A stretch of 6,557 bases of DNA, taken from positions 1 to 6,557 of the forward strand of contig VFKQ01000158.1 of the NCBI GenBank assembly GCA_009885445.1. The letters run 5' to 3'. Origin of the DNA: Anaerolineaceae bacterium. GTDB lineage: Bacteria; Chloroflexota; Anaerolineae; Anaerolineales; Villigracilaceae. Under the pieces are notes generated by a model that made no database searches, was not told the DNA's origin, and saw nothing but the letters and a program-made list of their open reading frames with translations. Position numbers and translations under genes: made by a program. Positions 6,187 through 6,557 of the stretch are shown here, one piece after another (position 1 is the first letter of the stretch; the number at the start of each line of letters is the position of its first letter).

Positions 6187-6192
6187 ATTATA
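6187..6192 (-). promoter_or_regulatory. -10 box of the cytochrome b5-like gene
   Basis: A perfect TATAAT on the minus strand with 13 bases before the ATG, predicting a leader of about six bases. There is no Shine-Dalgarno. The -35 position (about 6210-6215) has no TTGACA-like match but falls inside a small palindrome. Confidence 0.5.
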
Positions 6193-6207
6193 CCCACCCA
6201 ATCTGCA

Positions 6208-6221
6208 TCACTGGCCGGTGA
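6208..6221. promoter_or_regulatory. Possible operator palindrome over the -35 region
   Basis: TCACTGGCCGGTGA is a 14-base inverted repeat with a single mismatched pair (TCAC-t-GGCC-g-GTGA). It lies upstream of the TATAAT of the cytochrome b5-like gene, covering where the -35 would be, and just after the stop of the upstream hydrolase gene. A dimeric regulator could bind there. It is a short match and could be chance. Confidence 0.25.
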
Positions 6222-6222
6222 G

Positions 6223-6557
6223 TCACTTACGCCCCAGGAACTCACGAAGGTCTTTGCCAATTGCCCGCTCCAGTTCATCCGTGGTGAATGGAGTGGCGGG
6301 CTGATGAAAAGGGAAATCGAGGGGCACAGTATGCACATGTTGAAAGTGCGCAGTAATTTCGTCCAGCGTGGTTTGATAGCTCAACAAGGGGTCTCTTGTT
6401 GACATGGTAAAGAATGCGGGTGTGCGATATTTAGTTTCAGGTCGAGGAAATTGAATGTTAAGCACCTCCTTGAACTGGTGAGCCAGCACATTGATGGTGC
6501 TTAGTGGAACCCGTGACAATTTTGCCTTCATCAGTCCCGGGTGTTCGATTTTTCCGA
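6223..6557 (-). CDS. Alpha/beta-hydrolase-like protein, C-terminal part
   Basis: A reading frame open to the window edge and ending in TGA at 6225-6223; about 111 codons are visible and the N-terminus, with any nucleophile elbow, lies outside. An internal ATG at 6531 is not taken as start because the frame continues upstream (GKIEHPGL just before it). The stretch RTPAFFTMSTRDPLLSYQTT looks like the late strand plus acid loop of an alpha/beta hydrolase, where Asp would be the catalytic acid. It is followed by a strand (HVHTVPLDF), a loop with FHQP whose His could be the catalytic base, and a final helix ELERAIGKDLREFL. Only the C-terminal fold signature supports the call; substrate cannot be guessed. 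Confidence 0.6.
   Translation of the reverse strand, partial: GKIEHPGLMKAKLSRVPLSTINVLAHQFKEVLNIQFPRPETKYRTPAFFTMSTRDPLLSYQTTLDEITAHFQHVHTVPLDFPFHQPATPFTTDELERAIGKDLREFLGRK

Noticed and set aside
6174..6338. N-terminal extension of the cytochrome b5-like gene by 55 codons
   Set aside because: It overlaps the end of the hydrolase gene, reads through a perfect TATAAT, and the added residues resemble no part of the family.

Overview
All six recognisable genes lie on the minus strand. They read from high to low coordinates: the 3' end of an alpha/beta-hydrolase-like gene, a small cytochrome b5-like protein, fdhD, and then three tandem paralogues (called C, B and A here, in order of transcription). 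The paralogues are large secreted lipoproteins carrying LysM and M23 peptidase domains. Gene order, protein style (lipobox, Thr/Pro-rich linker, LysM, helical middle domain, M23 domain) and moderately high GC suggest a Chloroflexota (Anaerolineae-like) bacterium. This is an inference from family resemblance; no rRNA or other marker gene is present.

Region 6557-5060 is metabolic. FdhD is the sulfurtransferase that activates the molybdenum or tungsten cofactor of formate dehydrogenase. The adjacent 82-residue cytochrome b5-like protein could be an associated redox or ligand-binding protein, but no formate dehydrogenase subunit is visible.

Region 4956-1 is a cell-envelope array. Each paralogue has a lipoprotein signal, one LysM, a middle domain with a lysozyme-like helix motif, and a C-terminal M23 domain with all its metal and catalytic histidines. 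The first two zinc ligands are spaced as in the beta-lytic/LasA type (H-x12-D) in A and C; in B nine residues are inserted. All three also carry a DxDxDG loop just before the catalytic Y-x-H and a conserved Cys pair. The likely joint role is binding and cutting peptidoglycan cross-links outside the membrane, with divergence between copies.

The gaps share one layout: stop codon, long palindrome, -10-like hexamer, start codon. The palindrome differs in each of the four gaps. One is a clear intrinsic terminator. The other three are built from short 9-10 bp units and resemble dispersed intergenic palindromes. The -10 hexamers lie only 7-16 bases before the start codons, so several of these genes may have leaderless or near-leaderless mRNAs. 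No stretch over 300 bases lacks a gene, and I saw no tRNA, rRNA, CRISPR or insertion sequence.
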